Translations under genes and position numbers: made by a program
Assembly (NCBI GenBank): GCA_012103035.1
Contig: JAAVLL010000001.1
Location: 463,501-527,500 of the forward strand
Direction of reading: 5' to 3'
DNA: 64,000 nucleotides
From: Brucella oryzae
GTDB taxonomy: Bacteria; Pseudomonadota; Alphaproteobacteria; Rhizobiales; Rhizobiaceae
Shown: positions 10,075 to 19,764 of the stretch, piece after piece
Layout: each line of letters begins with the position of its first letter
Position numbering within the stretch: the first letter of the stretch is position 1
Notes under the pieces: generated by a model
The model's database searches: none
What the model saw: the letters and a program-made list of their open reading frames with translations, nothing else
Told to the model about the DNA's origin: nothing

Positions 10075-11455
10075 TTGCGGAGTTTTTCGTGGGGCTTAGC
10101 CCGAGCAATATTTCCAAATTATTCGAGCCATTCGGATTTGAGCAGGCAAGGGCCGTGATAGCTGCCGTTTCGGGCGGTAGTGACTCTCTTGGCCTGCTTT
10201 TCCTCCTCCGGGATTATATGGCCATGCTCCAGAACCCACCCCGGCTGATCGCTGTGACGGTGGACCATCGGCTACGCGCCGAATCGCAAGCCGAAGCCGA
10301 GAATGTCGGGCTGCTCTGCCGACAATACGGGATTGAACACCGCATTCTCGTCTGGGATGAGGCCAAACCGGCAAGCGGACTTTCCGCTGCCGCGCGCACC
10401 GCGCGCTATCGCCTGCTGGTACAGGCGGCGCGTGATGCTGGCGGAGCCTTCATCGTCACGGGCCACACGCAGGATGATCAGATCGAAACCTTCTGATGCG
10501 CAAGGAACGCAGCGCCCATGCCGAAGCTCGGGGCTCGCCGCAATGTCCTCACGCTCATGGCTGGAGGGCATGGGGCTGGAGGGCTCCGTTGAACTCGACC
10601 GTCCGCTGCTCTCTGTCTCACGGCAGACATTGCGTGATGAATTGCGGGCCAGGGTATCAGCTGGGTTGATGATCCCAGCAATGCCAACACGGAATATGAA
10701 CGGCCGCGCATTCGGCTGGGTATCGCCGCCGAGGCTGACAGGCAGGCGGTCCTCAAGCAGATTGCCGAAGCGGGAGCGGCGCGCGAGCGGGACAATGCGG
10801 CCTTGATTGAAGCACTGGGTGATCCGGCGAGCTTACGCATTGACGCGAACGGGATTTGGCTGGTCGATCCGCAGCTTTACGCCGCGCTTCCTGACAATGT
10901 GAGACGTCTTTTCGCAGGTTTGCTGGCAGCCATTGCTGGCGGACGCCGTTTCCTGCCGGGCGACAGCGAGCGCTCACGCATCGAACGGGTTCTGTCTGGG
11001 AACGATGACAGCCATCGTCTAACCGTTTTCGGCGCCTTGATCGAGCGCGGTGAGAACGGCTTCCCGCATCGGTTCCGTCGCGAAAAACGCAATCTGTCGA
11101 ATCTTCATCTGGAACCGGGCAAACCTCTCGTCTGGGATGGGCGATTCCGTTTTTCGAATGAAGGAAGGATGAGTTTCGATCTCGCTGCGCCGGGACGGCA
11201 GGAGCTTGCAGATTTCCTGAAGGCGGAAAACATCGAAATCGATTCTCGAAAACGTGAGACGTTGCTGGTTTCTCCGGCTCTTTATAGGGAAGGCAGGCTT
11301 TTGCCCTGCCGTTTCTGCAGAATGCAGAATTTCCGCAAGGCGTTCATATCGAACGGCATTTTGCGATCTTCGATCATGTGTTGCCGGGACATGATTTTGG
11401 TCTCGCAATGGCCGTTGAAGCACGTATCGGACGCAGCTGCGCGGAAATGTCCTAG
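10068..11455 (+). CDS. tilS: tRNA(Ile)-lysidine synthase TilS (four frameshifts)
   Basis: TilS modifies C34 of tRNA-Ile(CAU) to lysidine and is essential. The PP-loop motif [18 protein letters not shown] lies near residue 30. Further on are [11 protein letters not shown] and [11 protein letters not shown], typical of the N-type ATP pyrophosphatase fold. Frame breaks near 10494, 10532, 10650 and 11302 each lack one base. Restored, the product is about 463 residues. The likely start is GTG at 10068, overlapping the cpoB stop. Since the gene is essential, I read the breaks as sequence errors. A dispersed palindrome begins at the stop codon. Confidence 0.9.
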
Positions 11456-11556
11456 AGCCGTTTCAGGGCCAACAGAATCACAGGAACGGCTCTATCTTTT
11501 GTTTCGACGCATTATCCACGCAAAACCGCTTCGCACTTTTGCTGGAAATGCTCTTT
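11454..11556. repeat. Dispersed imperfect palindromes
   Basis: AGAGCCGTTTC...GAACGGCTCT (11454-11494) is followed by CGCAAAACCGCTTCGCACTT...GGAAATGCTCT (11518-11556). The pair fills the gap between tilS and ftsH. Confidence 0.75.
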
Positions 11557-11686
11557 TATAAACCAGAGTGAGAAGAATCGAGGATGCGGGGCGAACGCGC
11601 CTTGGCAAGGCCATCCTTCGATCCTATGTTAGACCGAAACATCGTTCCGTGCCCGCGGAATGGCCGTGGTATCGATTGGACCCGAT

Positions 11687-13613
11687 ATGAATCCGAACTA
11701 TCGCAACTTCGCCCTCTGGGCGATCATTGCTTTCTTTTGATCGCGCTGTTCAACCTGTTCCAAAGCCCAGGTCAGCGCTCTAATTCCCGTGAAGTTTCCT
11801 ACTCGCAATTTATTGACGACGTATCCAACGGTCGCGTGAAATCGGTCACGATTACCGGCCAGAGGATTACCGGTACTTTTGCCGACAATGGTTCGACCTT
11901 CCAGACCTATTCGCCGGGCGATACTGGTCTCGTTTCGCGCCTTGAAAGCAAGGACGTCGCGATTACCGCCCGCCCCGAAACCGACGGTTCCAGCTCGCTG
12001 ATCGGCATTCTCCTGTCGTGGCTGCCGATGATCCTGATCCTCGGCGTGTGGATTTTCTTCATGCGTCAGATGCAGGGCGGCTCGCGCGGGGCGATGGGCT
12101 TCGGTAAGTCGAAGGCCAAGCTTCTGACGGAAGCGCATGGCCGCGTTACCTTCCAGGATGTTGCTGGTGTGGACGAAGCCAAGCAGGATCTTGAGGAAAT
12201 CGTTGAATTCCTGCGCGATCCGCAGAAGTTCCAGCGTCTTGGCGGCAAGATTCCGCGCGGCGTTCTGCTTGTTGGCCCTCCCGGTACCGGTAAGACGCTG
12301 CTTGCGCGTTCGGTCGCGGGCGAAGCCAATGTTCCGTTCTTCACCATTTCCGGTTCGGACTTCGTTGAAATGTTCGTCGGCGTCGGCGCAAGCCGTGTCC
12401 GCGACATGTTCGAACAGGCCAAGAAGAATGCGCCTTGCATCATCTTCATCGACGAAATCGATGCTGTCGGTCGTCATCGCGGTGCCGGTCTCGGCGGCGG
12501 CAATGATGAACGGGAACAGACGCTCAACCAGCTTCTGGTCGAGATGGATGGCTTTGAAGCCAACGAATCGATCATCCTGATCGCGGCGACCAACCGTCCC
12601 GACGTTCTCGACCCTGCATTGCTGCGTCCCGGTCGTTTCGACCGACAGGTTGTGGTTCCGAACCCGGATATCGTCGGTCGCGAGCAGATTCTCAAAGTGC
12701 ATGTGCGCAATGTGCCGCTTGCACCCAATGTTGATCTCAAGGTTGTCGCACGCGGCACACCGGGCTTCTCCGGTGCCGATCTCGCCAACCTCGTGAACGA
12801 AGCTGCCCTCATGGCCGCACGCCGCAACAAGCGTCTGGTGACCATGCAGGAATTCGAGGACGCCAAGGACAAGATCATGATGGGTGCGGAACGCCGCTCC
12901 GCCATGACGCAGGAAGAGAAGGCGAATACGGCCTATCACGAGGCAGGCCACGCCATCGTAGCGCTTAATGTGCCGAAGGCCGATCCGGTTCACAAGGCAA
13001 CGATCATTCCACGCGGCCGTGCGCTCGGCATGGTGATGCAGCTTCCGGAAGGTGATCGTTATTCGGCAACCTATACCTGGATGGTGTCGCGACTTGCCAT
13101 CATGATGGGCGGTCGCGTGGCTGAAGAACTGAAATTTGGCAAGGAAAACATCACTTCCGGTGCGTCCTCCGATATCCAGCAGGCCACGAAGCTTGCCCGT
13201 TCGATGGTGACGCAGTGGGGGTATTCCGACAAGCTTGGTCGTGTGGCTTACGGTGACAATCAGGAAGAAGTCTTTCTCGGTCACTCGGTCTCGCGCACGC
13301 AGAATATTTCGGAAGAGACCGCGCAGATCATTGATGCCGAAGTGCGCCGCCTGATCGACGAAGCCTATGCCGAAGCGACCCGCATCCTCACCAAGAAGAA
13401 AAGGACTGGATCGCGCTTGCCGAAGGTCTGCTCGAATATGAAACGCTTTCTGGCGACGAGATCAAGGAACTGATTGCGGGCAACAAGCCATCGCGTGATC
13501 AGGGCAACGATACGCCGTCGCGCGGTTCGGGCGTGCCGAAGGCAGGAAGCCCGCGCAAGCGCAAGGGCAGTGAGCCTGGCAGCGAGCCCGGTATGGAGCC
13601 GCAGCCGCAATAG
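11687..13613 (+). CDS. ftsH: ATP-dependent zinc metalloprotease FtsH (two frameshifts)
   Basis: FtsH is the essential membrane-anchored AAA+ protease. The product starts [16 protein letters not shown] with the first membrane helix. A periplasmic segment, a second helix ([18 protein letters not shown]), Walker A (GPPGTGKT), Walker B ([11 protein letters not shown]), the second region of homology ([18 protein letters not shown]) and the zinc site HEAGH follow. The frame breaks near 11737 (T run) and 13402 (A run). Restored, it has 642 residues. The ATG at 11687 is preferred because the conserved N-terminus lies in that frame, although a longer frame opens at 11584. Confidence 0.95.
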
Positions 13614-13632
13614 GCAGTTCTAAGTTGAACAG

Positions 13633-13658
13633 AGAAAGCCGGGTTGTCCCGGCTTTCT
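13633..13658 (+). terminator. Rho-independent terminator after ftsH
   Basis: Stem AGAAAGCCGGG / CCCGGCTTTCT, loop TTGT, 20 bases after the ftsH stop. Confidence 0.85.
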
Positions 13659-13927
13659 TGCTATCGGGCTTTGCGTGGGCTACCGCAAAGTGTCGTTAAG
13701 GATTTCAGCGCATCATATTGCACCAGCTTACGACTTTGGACGTGGGAAGATTGCATCTGCCGCCAAAGGCGAAATTGCATTTGTGAGGGTTTTCGCGTTA
13801 AGAACAGCGAAAATCTGCTGTCTGGCTGCTATCTGGCTAACCGACAGCCATTGCTCGCCGGTTATTTCAGGCGACATATATTGGAAGACATAGAGAGCGG
13901 TTCATGGCTCAGCGCAAGGCGAAACAG

Positions 13928-15282
13928 ATGACACGGAAATATTTTGGAACCGATGGCATTCGCGGACAGGCAAACAGCTTTCCGATGACACCGGAAGTTG
14001 CCATGAAAGTCGGCATGGCGGTCGGTCACATCTTCCGCCGCAAGGGTCAGGCTTCACGCGTGGTGATCGGTAAGGATACGCGCCGCTCCGGCTATATGCT
14101 GGAAAACGCGCTGGTGGCCGGTTTCACTGCCGCCGGCATGGACGTGTTCCTGCTCGGCCCGATCCCGACGCCTGCCGTTGCGATGCTCTGTCGTTCGCTC
14201 CGTGCCGATATCGGCGTCATGATCTCGGCATCGCACAATCCATTCTATGACAATGGCATCAAGCTTTTCGGTCCGGATGGATACAAGCTTTCCGATGAGA
14301 TCGAGCTCAAGATCGAGGCGATGATCGATGGTGATCTGGCCCTTATCTGGCCAGCCATGGCGACGTCGGCCGCGCCAAGCGCGTGGATGGCGACATCTAC
14401 CGCTATATCGAATTCGCCAAGCGCACGCTGCCGCGCAATATCGATCTGAATGGCCTGCGCGTGGTGGTCGACTGCGCCAATGGCGCTGGTTACAAGGTGG
14501 CGCCTGCCGCTTTGTGGGAGCTGGGCGCGGAAGTCATCACCATCAACAACGAGCCGAACGGCATCAACATCAATGAGGATTGCGGCTCGACGCATCCCAT
14601 CGGTCTGATGAAGAAGGTTCACGAAGTGCGCGCCGATGTCGGTATCGCGCTTGATGGCGATGCGGATCGTGTGCTGCTGGTCGATGAAAACGGAACTGTT
14701 ATCGATGGCGACCAGCTGATGGCCGTCATTGCCGAGAGCTGGGCCGCAGCTGACCGTCTTGAAGGCGGCGGCATCGTGGCGACGATCATGTCCAATCTCG
14801 GACTGGAGCGTTTTCTCGCTGACCGCCACCTGACGCTGGCTCGCACCAAGGTGGGCGACCGCTATGTGGTCGAGCATATGCGCGAGCATGGCTTCAATGT
14901 TGGCGGCGAGCAGTCCGGCCATATTGTTCTGTCCGATTTCGCGACGACAGGTGACGGTCTGATTTCCGCGCTGCAAATCCTCGCCGTCGCGCAGGAGCAG
15001 GGCAGGCCGATCAGTGAAGTCTGCCGCAAATTCGATCCGGTGCCGCAGCTACTGAAGAATGTGCGTACCGCTGGCGGCAAGCCGCTGGAGAACAAGCGGG
15101 TGAAGAGCGCGATCAATGAAGCCACCGAACGTCTTGGCGTTCAGGGTCGCCTGGTTATCCGTCCGTCCGGCACAGAACCGCTCATCCGCGTCATGGCGGA
15201 AGGCGACGATCGTGGTCTGGTGGAAAAGGTCGTCAATGACATCATCGATGTGATCTCGTCTGAAAGCAGTGCTGCGGCCTGA
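13928..15282 (+). CDS. glmM: Phosphoglucosamine mutase GlmM (one frameshift)
   Basis: GlmM converts glucosamine-6-phosphate to glucosamine-1-phosphate for peptidoglycan and lipid A precursors. The start [13 protein letters not shown] is the family signature. The phosphoserine loop is [15 protein letters not shown], the metal site DGDADR, and the phosphate-binding motif [10 protein letters not shown]. One base is missing near 14344, and restoring it gives 451 residues. An in-frame ATG at 13904 would add eight residues, but the family start is at 13928. The gene is essential, so the break is most likely a sequence error. Confidence 0.94.
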
Positions 15283-15312
15283 TCGCTTCGATGAATGAAT
15301 ACGAACAAAGGT

Positions 15313-15334
15313 GCGGGCAAAACCCGCGCTTTTG
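15313..15334 (+). terminator. Terminator-like hairpin after glmM
   Basis: GCGGG/CCCGC with loop CAAAA, followed by GCTTTTGCG. The stem is short, so this is moderately supported. Confidence 0.55.
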
Positions 15335-15482
15335 CGTTTAAATTCGGCTTCAATAAATTAGAGAATGTTAATAAACTTGGTAAAAACAAGGTTAAGTTGT
15401 ATTTAACTTTTGCCGCATAGTCTTCCCTCAAACATCCGTACCCGTCGCTTGCGGCGGCGTGATTCTTCGATGGGGCAGACAT

Positions 15483-16297
15483 ATGAAAAGTCTTACAAAA
15501 ACTCTTTTGCCGGTGTGGCGGCATCGGTTGCCCTGATGGCTTCGGCACCGGTCGCTTTTGCGGCCGACATCTTTGAACCTGTTCCGGAAGTCCCGGAAGT
15601 TGTCGTTGCTCCACCTGCCGTTGGCGGCTGGTATCTGCGCGGCGATATCGGTTATTCATGGAATAAATTCAACGGCGCGGACTATACGCTTGTCGGGCGC
15701 GGATGTGATCCATGCGGCAACGAAACCACTTTTATCGACAAAAGACATTAAGGGCGGTGACCTTAAAGGTTCATTCCTGATCGGTGGTGGTATCGGCTAC
15801 CAGGTGACGGACTATTTCCGCACAGATTTGACGCTCGATTATATGACGCGCTCGAAATTCACGAGTGAACGTGATGAAAGCCATATGTCGGCGCTGTCGC
15901 TTCTGGCGAATGCCTATGTCGATCTCGGCAATTTCGGCGGTGTGACGCCCTATGTCGGCGCTGGTATTGGCGGCACGCGCATCAAGTGGGCCGATCTCGT
16001 CGATACAACAAACGGCGGCGCATTGCCTGGTGATGCCAACTGGCGTTTTACCTACGCTCTCATGGCGGGCGCATCGGTTGATCTGACCCATAACCTCAAG
16101 CTGGATGCCGGTTATCGATATCGCCATGTTAATGGCGGCAAGATGTTCGATGGCAAATACGGCGTTGGCGACGGATATGACAAGGGGATGGACATTCACG
16201 ATGTCCGCGTCGGCCTGCGTTATATGTTCGGCGGTACAGAGCCTGCCTATGCTCCGCAGCAGGTTTCGACCATCGTGGACAGTCCGTCTACAAGTAA
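15483..16297 (+). CDS. Outer-membrane beta-barrel protein, Omp25/Omp31-like (three frameshifts)
   Basis: This is an outer-membrane barrel of the Omp25/Omp31 superfamily, sometimes named heat-resistant agglutinin-like. The signal peptide reads MKSLTKTLFAGVAASVALMA and ends APVAFAA. Barrel motifs are GGWYLRGDIGYSWNKF, ALSLLANAYVDLGNFGG and VRVGLRYMFGG. Breaks lie near 15505 (T missing), 15742 (an extra A) and 16285. The last correction places the stop at 16295-16297, just before the terminator at 16317. Without it the frame would run through the terminator hairpin. Restored, the product is about 271 residues. It is followed by a second barrel gene of the same family. Confidence 0.82.
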
Positions 16298-16316
16298 AAG
16301 CAAGCTTTTAGGCAGC

Positions 16317-16340
16317 AAAGGCCCGGTCATCCGGGCCTTT
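16317..16340 (+). terminator. Rho-independent terminator after the first barrel gene
   Basis: Perfect stem AAAGGCCCGG / CCGGGCCTTT with loop TCAT, followed by TCG. Its position supports a stop for the barrel gene at 16297. Confidence 0.85.
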
Positions 16341-16434
16341 TCGTTGGAAGCATAGTAAATATATCCATATATTTATGTGATCTTAACCATGTTCATTCAT
16401 ACATGATAATACATTCATAAGCGGGGATTTCATC

Positions 16435-17123
16435 ATGTCTATGCAATGGCGTGCTTTCTGTTCGTCGGCTGTTTTGCTGGCGGGATTATGCGTCGCATCG
16501 CAGTCCTTTGCCGCCGATCTCGATATGATCAGCTATGAGCCGGGTGCTCCAGTGCAGCAGCCGGTCGAAGTCGGGTCCGGCTGGTATCTGCGCGGCGATA
16601 TCGGCTACAACATCTCTTCCAGGGTCAAGCTTCAGGCAGAGACACCTTTCGGGAACGGGTCCCAAAGTTTTGATCTGGACAAGAATATCGTGCCTTCCGT
16701 CGGCATCGGCTATCAGTTCACGGATCATCTGCGCGGCGACGTGACGTTCGGCTATTCCAAGCAGAGCTTCGATGATTACGACGTCGAGGTGCGCAGCTGG
16801 GACATGATGGCCAATGCCTATGTCGATCTCGGCAATTATTACGGCTTCACGCCGTATCTCGGCGCCGGCCTTGGCTTTGCCAATGTGCGCTACTCCATCG
16901 ATACGGCCTATGGTGACTATAAGCTGGACGATGATTATCGTCTCGCCTGGGCGCTGATGGCGGGTGTAGGCATCGACGTGGCATCCAATATCAAGCTCGA
17001 TATCGGCTATCGTTATGGGGTCATCGAGGGGCCGATATTGCAAGCATGGCAGGAATTACGCTGAGCGATAAGGACATTCGGTCCCATCAACTGCGCGCTG
17101 GCGTGCGTTTCACGACCTGGTAA
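16435..17123 (+). CDS. Outer-membrane beta-barrel protein, Omp25/Omp31-like (one frameshift)
   Basis: This second barrel protein has a signal peptide (MSMQWRAFCSSAVLLAGLCV, cut after SFA), the motif GWYLRGDIGYNI shared with its neighbour, and repeated amphipathic strands (GIGYQFTDHLRGDVTFGY, NAYVDLGNYYGFTPYLGAGL). One G is missing near 17030. Restored, it runs 229 residues and ends in RAGVRFTTW with a terminal aromatic residue, as expected for a barrel recognised by BamA. It is closely related to the preceding gene, so the pair looks like an old tandem duplication. Confidence 0.87.
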
Positions 17124-17124
17124 T

Positions 17125-17147
17125 ACCAAGTCTCATCGAGACTTGGT
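17125..17147 (+). terminator. Hairpin after the second barrel gene
   Basis: Perfect 10-bp stem ACCAAGTCTC / GAGACTTGGT with loop ATC, directly after the stop. There is no long T run, so termination is likely but not certain. No gene is seen from here to 17345. Confidence 0.6.
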
Positions 17148-17345
17148 TAAGCCCGTGCGGCAATTGAGCATTTTCAGGGCGTGGATAGCGTTAGCATCTT
17201 AGCGCCCTGCTATAATTGCAGCGGCCTTGCGGCCCGCTTTGCAGTTCATTGTTTTAGCTTTATCGAATTTTTCGTTTTCATATGCGCCCCGAATCCTTAC
17301 AGGAGAAAGAATGCGTCGAACGCGTTTCCTGAAAAGGGGAGGGTT

Positions 17346-18302
17346 ATGAAAGCAATTGCAGCGTTTTCTGATTTCGTAGGCCGGACTTTTGCCGTCTGGG
17401 TCATTATTTTCGCCGTTCTCGGTTTTGTTCTTCCGACGACATTCAGCGTGTTTGCGCCTTGGATCGTGGTTCTGCTGGGCATCATCATGTTCGGCATGGG
17501 CCTGACGATTTCCGGCAAGGATTTTGCGGAAGTCGCCAAAAGACCTTTCGAGGTCGCCATCGGTGTGCTGGCACAATTCATCATCATGCCGCTTCTCGCC
17601 GTATTGCTGACGCGCATCATTCCGATGTCGCCGGAAGTGGCCGCAGGCGTCATTCTGGTTGGCTGCTGCCCCGGTGGCACGGCCAGTAACGTCATGACCT
17701 ATCTCTCGAAGGGTGATGTGGCATTGAGCGTCGCCTGCACCAGCGTCACCACGCTGCTGGCGCCGCTGGTTACGCCTTTCCTCGTCTGGTTCTTTGCCAG
17801 CCAGTATCTGCCGGTCGATGCCATGAGCATGTTCATCAGCATCGTCAAGGTGATCCTCGTACCGCTGGCGCTCGGTTTCATTCTCCAGAAGCTCGTGCCG
17901 GGCGTGGTCAAGACTGCGGTGCCCATGCTGCCGCTTGTGTCGGTCATCGGTATCGTGCTGATCGTCGCGGCCGTGGTTGCGGTCAACAAGGCCGCTATCG
18001 CGCAGTCCGGCCTGCTGATCTTCGCCGTTGTCGTCCTGCATAATTGCTGCGGCCTGCTGTTCGGCTATTTCGCGGCGCGTTTCGCAGGGCTTTCGCTTGC
18101 CAAGCGCAAGGCGATCAGCATTGAGGTCGGCATGCAGAACAGCGGCCTTGGCGCTGCGCTCGCCAATGCGCATTTCTCGCCGCTTGCCGCGGTGCCGAGC
18201 GCTGTCTTCAGCGTCTGGCATAATATCTCCGGCGCGCTGGTCGCAAGCTATTATGCGCGCATGGAAGACAAGACGACAGAGACGCAGACTGCGACACGAT
18301 AA
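17346..18302 (+). CDS. Bile acid:sodium symporter family transporter
   Basis: A 318-residue membrane protein with about ten hydrophobic helices and family motifs (GVILVGCCPGGTASNVMTYL, IEVGMQNSGLGAALA). It belongs to the BASS/SBF family, whose bacterial members import organic anions with sodium. The substrate cannot be told from sequence. The ATG at 17346 has a strong SD (GGGGAGGG), and a longer frame from 17181 lacks one. The gene is intact, monocistronic, and followed by a terminator. Confidence 0.88.
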   Translation: MKAIAAFSDFVGRTFAVWVIIFAVLGFVLPTTFSVFAPWIVVLLGIIMFGMGLTISGKDFAEVAKRPFEVAIGVLAQFIIMPLLAVLLTRIIPMSPEVAAGVILVGCCPGGTASNVMTYLSKGDVALSVACTSVTTLLAPLVTPFLVWFFASQYLPVDAMSMFISIVKVILVPLALGFILQKLVPGVVKTAVPMLPLVSVIGIVLIVAAVVAVNKAAIAQSGLLIFAVVVLHNCCGLLFGYFAARFAGLSLAKRKAISIEVGMQNSGLGAALANAHFSPLAAVPSAVFSVWHNISGALVASYYARMEDKTTETQTATR

Positions 18303-18312
18303 TGGAGTTCTG

Positions 18313-18336
18313 CCCGCCCGGAGTTATCCGGGCGGG
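18313..18336 (+). terminator. Rho-independent terminator after the symporter
   Basis: Stem CCCGCCCGG / CCGGGCGGG with loop AGTTAT, followed by TTTCG. Confidence 0.85.
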
Positions 18337-18379
18337 TTTCGTTAAAATATTTCACGAATGGCGTATTGAGGAAGAACGC

Positions 18380-18447
18380 GCTTTCGGCTATCCCGGTAAG
18401 TGGGCCACGTCTCCCCAACGAGACGCGTGCTATCTGAGAGGATAGAA
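18380..18447 (+). ncRNA. Probable serC leader RNA
   Basis: Just before serC lie two compact hairpins: CGTCTC/GAGACG (18408-18425) and CTATC/GATAG with loop TGAGAG (18430-18445). They are preceded by a CCC...GGG pairing. A conserved leader motif upstream of serC is known in Alphaproteobacteria. The position and paired hairpins fit, but I have not matched the consensus base by base. The GAGAGGATAG region also supplies the purine-rich ribosome binding site, so the second hairpin could control translation. Confidence 0.45.
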
Positions 18448-18452
18448 ACAAC

Positions 18453-19628
18453 ATGACGACGATTGCGAAGCCGGCAGTTCGCCCGGCTAATCCTAATTTT
18501 TCATCCGGTCCCTGTGCAAAACGTCCCGGCTGGTCGCTGAATGCGCTGGTCGATGCGGCGCTTGGCCGTTCGCACCGCGCGAAAATCGGCAAGACCAAGC
18601 TCAAGGAAGCCATCGACCTTACCCGCGAAGTACTGCAGGTGCCTGCCGATTACCGTATCGGTATCGTGCCGGCTTCCGACACCGGCGCTGTCGAGATGGC
18701 GCTGTGGTCCATGCTCGGCGCGCGTGGCGTCGATATGGTCGCGTGGGAAAGCTTCGGCTCGGGCTGGGTCACGGATGTGACCAAGCAACTCAAGCTCGAA
18801 GATGTTCGCAGCTTCGAAGCGCCTTACGGTGAGATTGTCGATTTTTCGCAGGTCGATTTCGACCGCGATGTCGTTTTCACCTGGAACGGCACCACGTCTG
18901 GCGCGCGTGTCCCGAATGGCGATTTTATTCCGGCTGACCGCAAGGGTCTGACCTTCTGCGACGCGACCTCTGCTGCTTTCGCGCAGCGCCTCGATTTCGC
19001 CAAGCTCGATGTCGTTACCTTCTCCTGGCAGAAGGTGCTGGGCGGCGAGGGCGCGCATGGGATGCTGATCCTTTCCCCACGCGCCGTGGAGCGTCTGGAA
19101 AGCTACAAGCCCGCATGGCCGATGCCGAAGATTTTCCGCATGACCAAGGGTGGCAAGCTGATTGAAGGTATCTTCGTCGGTGAAACCATCAACACGCCCT
19201 CCATGCTCTGCGTGGAAGATTATCTCGATGCGCTGAAATGGGCGAAATCGCTCGGCGGTCTCGATGCGCTGGTTGCGCGCGCCGACGCCAATTTCGCTGT
19301 CCTGAACGATTTCGTGGAAAGGACGCCATGGATCGCCAATCTGGCCGTGAAGCCGGAAACACGCTCCAACACCTCCGTCTGCCTTACAATTGTCGACAGG
19401 CAAGTGACTGCCTTGTCTGCCGACGAGCAAGCCGCTTTCGCCAAGGGCATCGTCACTGCTCTCGACAAGGAGGGCGTTGCCTATGACATCGGCGCCTATC
19501 GCGATGCCCCTTCGGGTCTGCGCATATGGGCGGGTGCGACGGTGGAAGCTTCCGATCTGGAAGCGCTGACGCATTGGCTGGATTGGGCTTTTGCAACGCA
19601 GAAGGCCGCGCTGAAAGCGGCTGCCTGA
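18453..19628 (+). CDS. serC: Phosphoserine aminotransferase SerC
   Basis: SerC makes 3-phosphoserine from 3-phosphohydroxypyruvate and glutamate, the second step of serine synthesis, and also serves pyridoxal phosphate synthesis. The 391-residue product has an N-terminal [15 protein letters not shown] motif and the PLP lysine in [17 protein letters not shown]. It is the long alphaproteobacterial type. It is intact and sits 136 bases upstream of serA, which catalyses the preceding step. Confidence 0.95.
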   Translation: MTTIAKPAVRPANPNFSSGPCAKRPGWSLNALVDAALGRSHRAKIGKTKLKEAIDLTREVLQVPADYRIGIVPASDTGAVEMALWSMLGARGVDMVAWESFGSGWVTDVTKQLKLEDVRSFEAPYGEIVDFSQVDFDRDVVFTWNGTTSGARVPNGDFIPADRKGLTFCDATSAAFAQRLDFAKLDVVTFSWQKVLGGEGAHGMLILSPRAVERLESYKPAWPMPKIFRMTKGGKLIEGIFVGETINTPSMLCVEDYLDALKWAKSLGGLDALVARADANFAVLNDFVERTPWIANLAVKPETRSNTSVCLTIVDRQVTALSADEQAAFAKGIVTALDKEGVAYDIGAYRDAPSGLRIWAGATVEASDLEALTHWLDWAFATQKAALKAAA

Positions 19629-19691
19629 GCAATTTCATGCATGACGCCGTGGCCGTGTTGGGACGGTCATGGCACGCATTTCCATTATTCG

Positions 19692-19736
19692 CAGCATTTC
19701 CTGAAGCAGATTGATCTGCATTTACAGGAAATGCTT
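19692..19736. repeat. Dispersed palindrome between serC and serA
   Basis: Perfect arms AGCATTTCCTG / CAGGAAATGCT with an inner palindrome GCAGAT-TG-ATCTGC. It can fold into one long hairpin in the serC-serA transcript. Confidence 0.75.
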
Positions 19737-19764
19737 GGTCTGAAAATGTTTGAAGGAGGCCATT

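Noticed and set aside
11698..13284. 528-codon open frame antisense to ftsH
   Set aside because: It is a mirror of the high-GC ftsH coding sequence, has no family features or ribosome binding site, and ftsH is certain.
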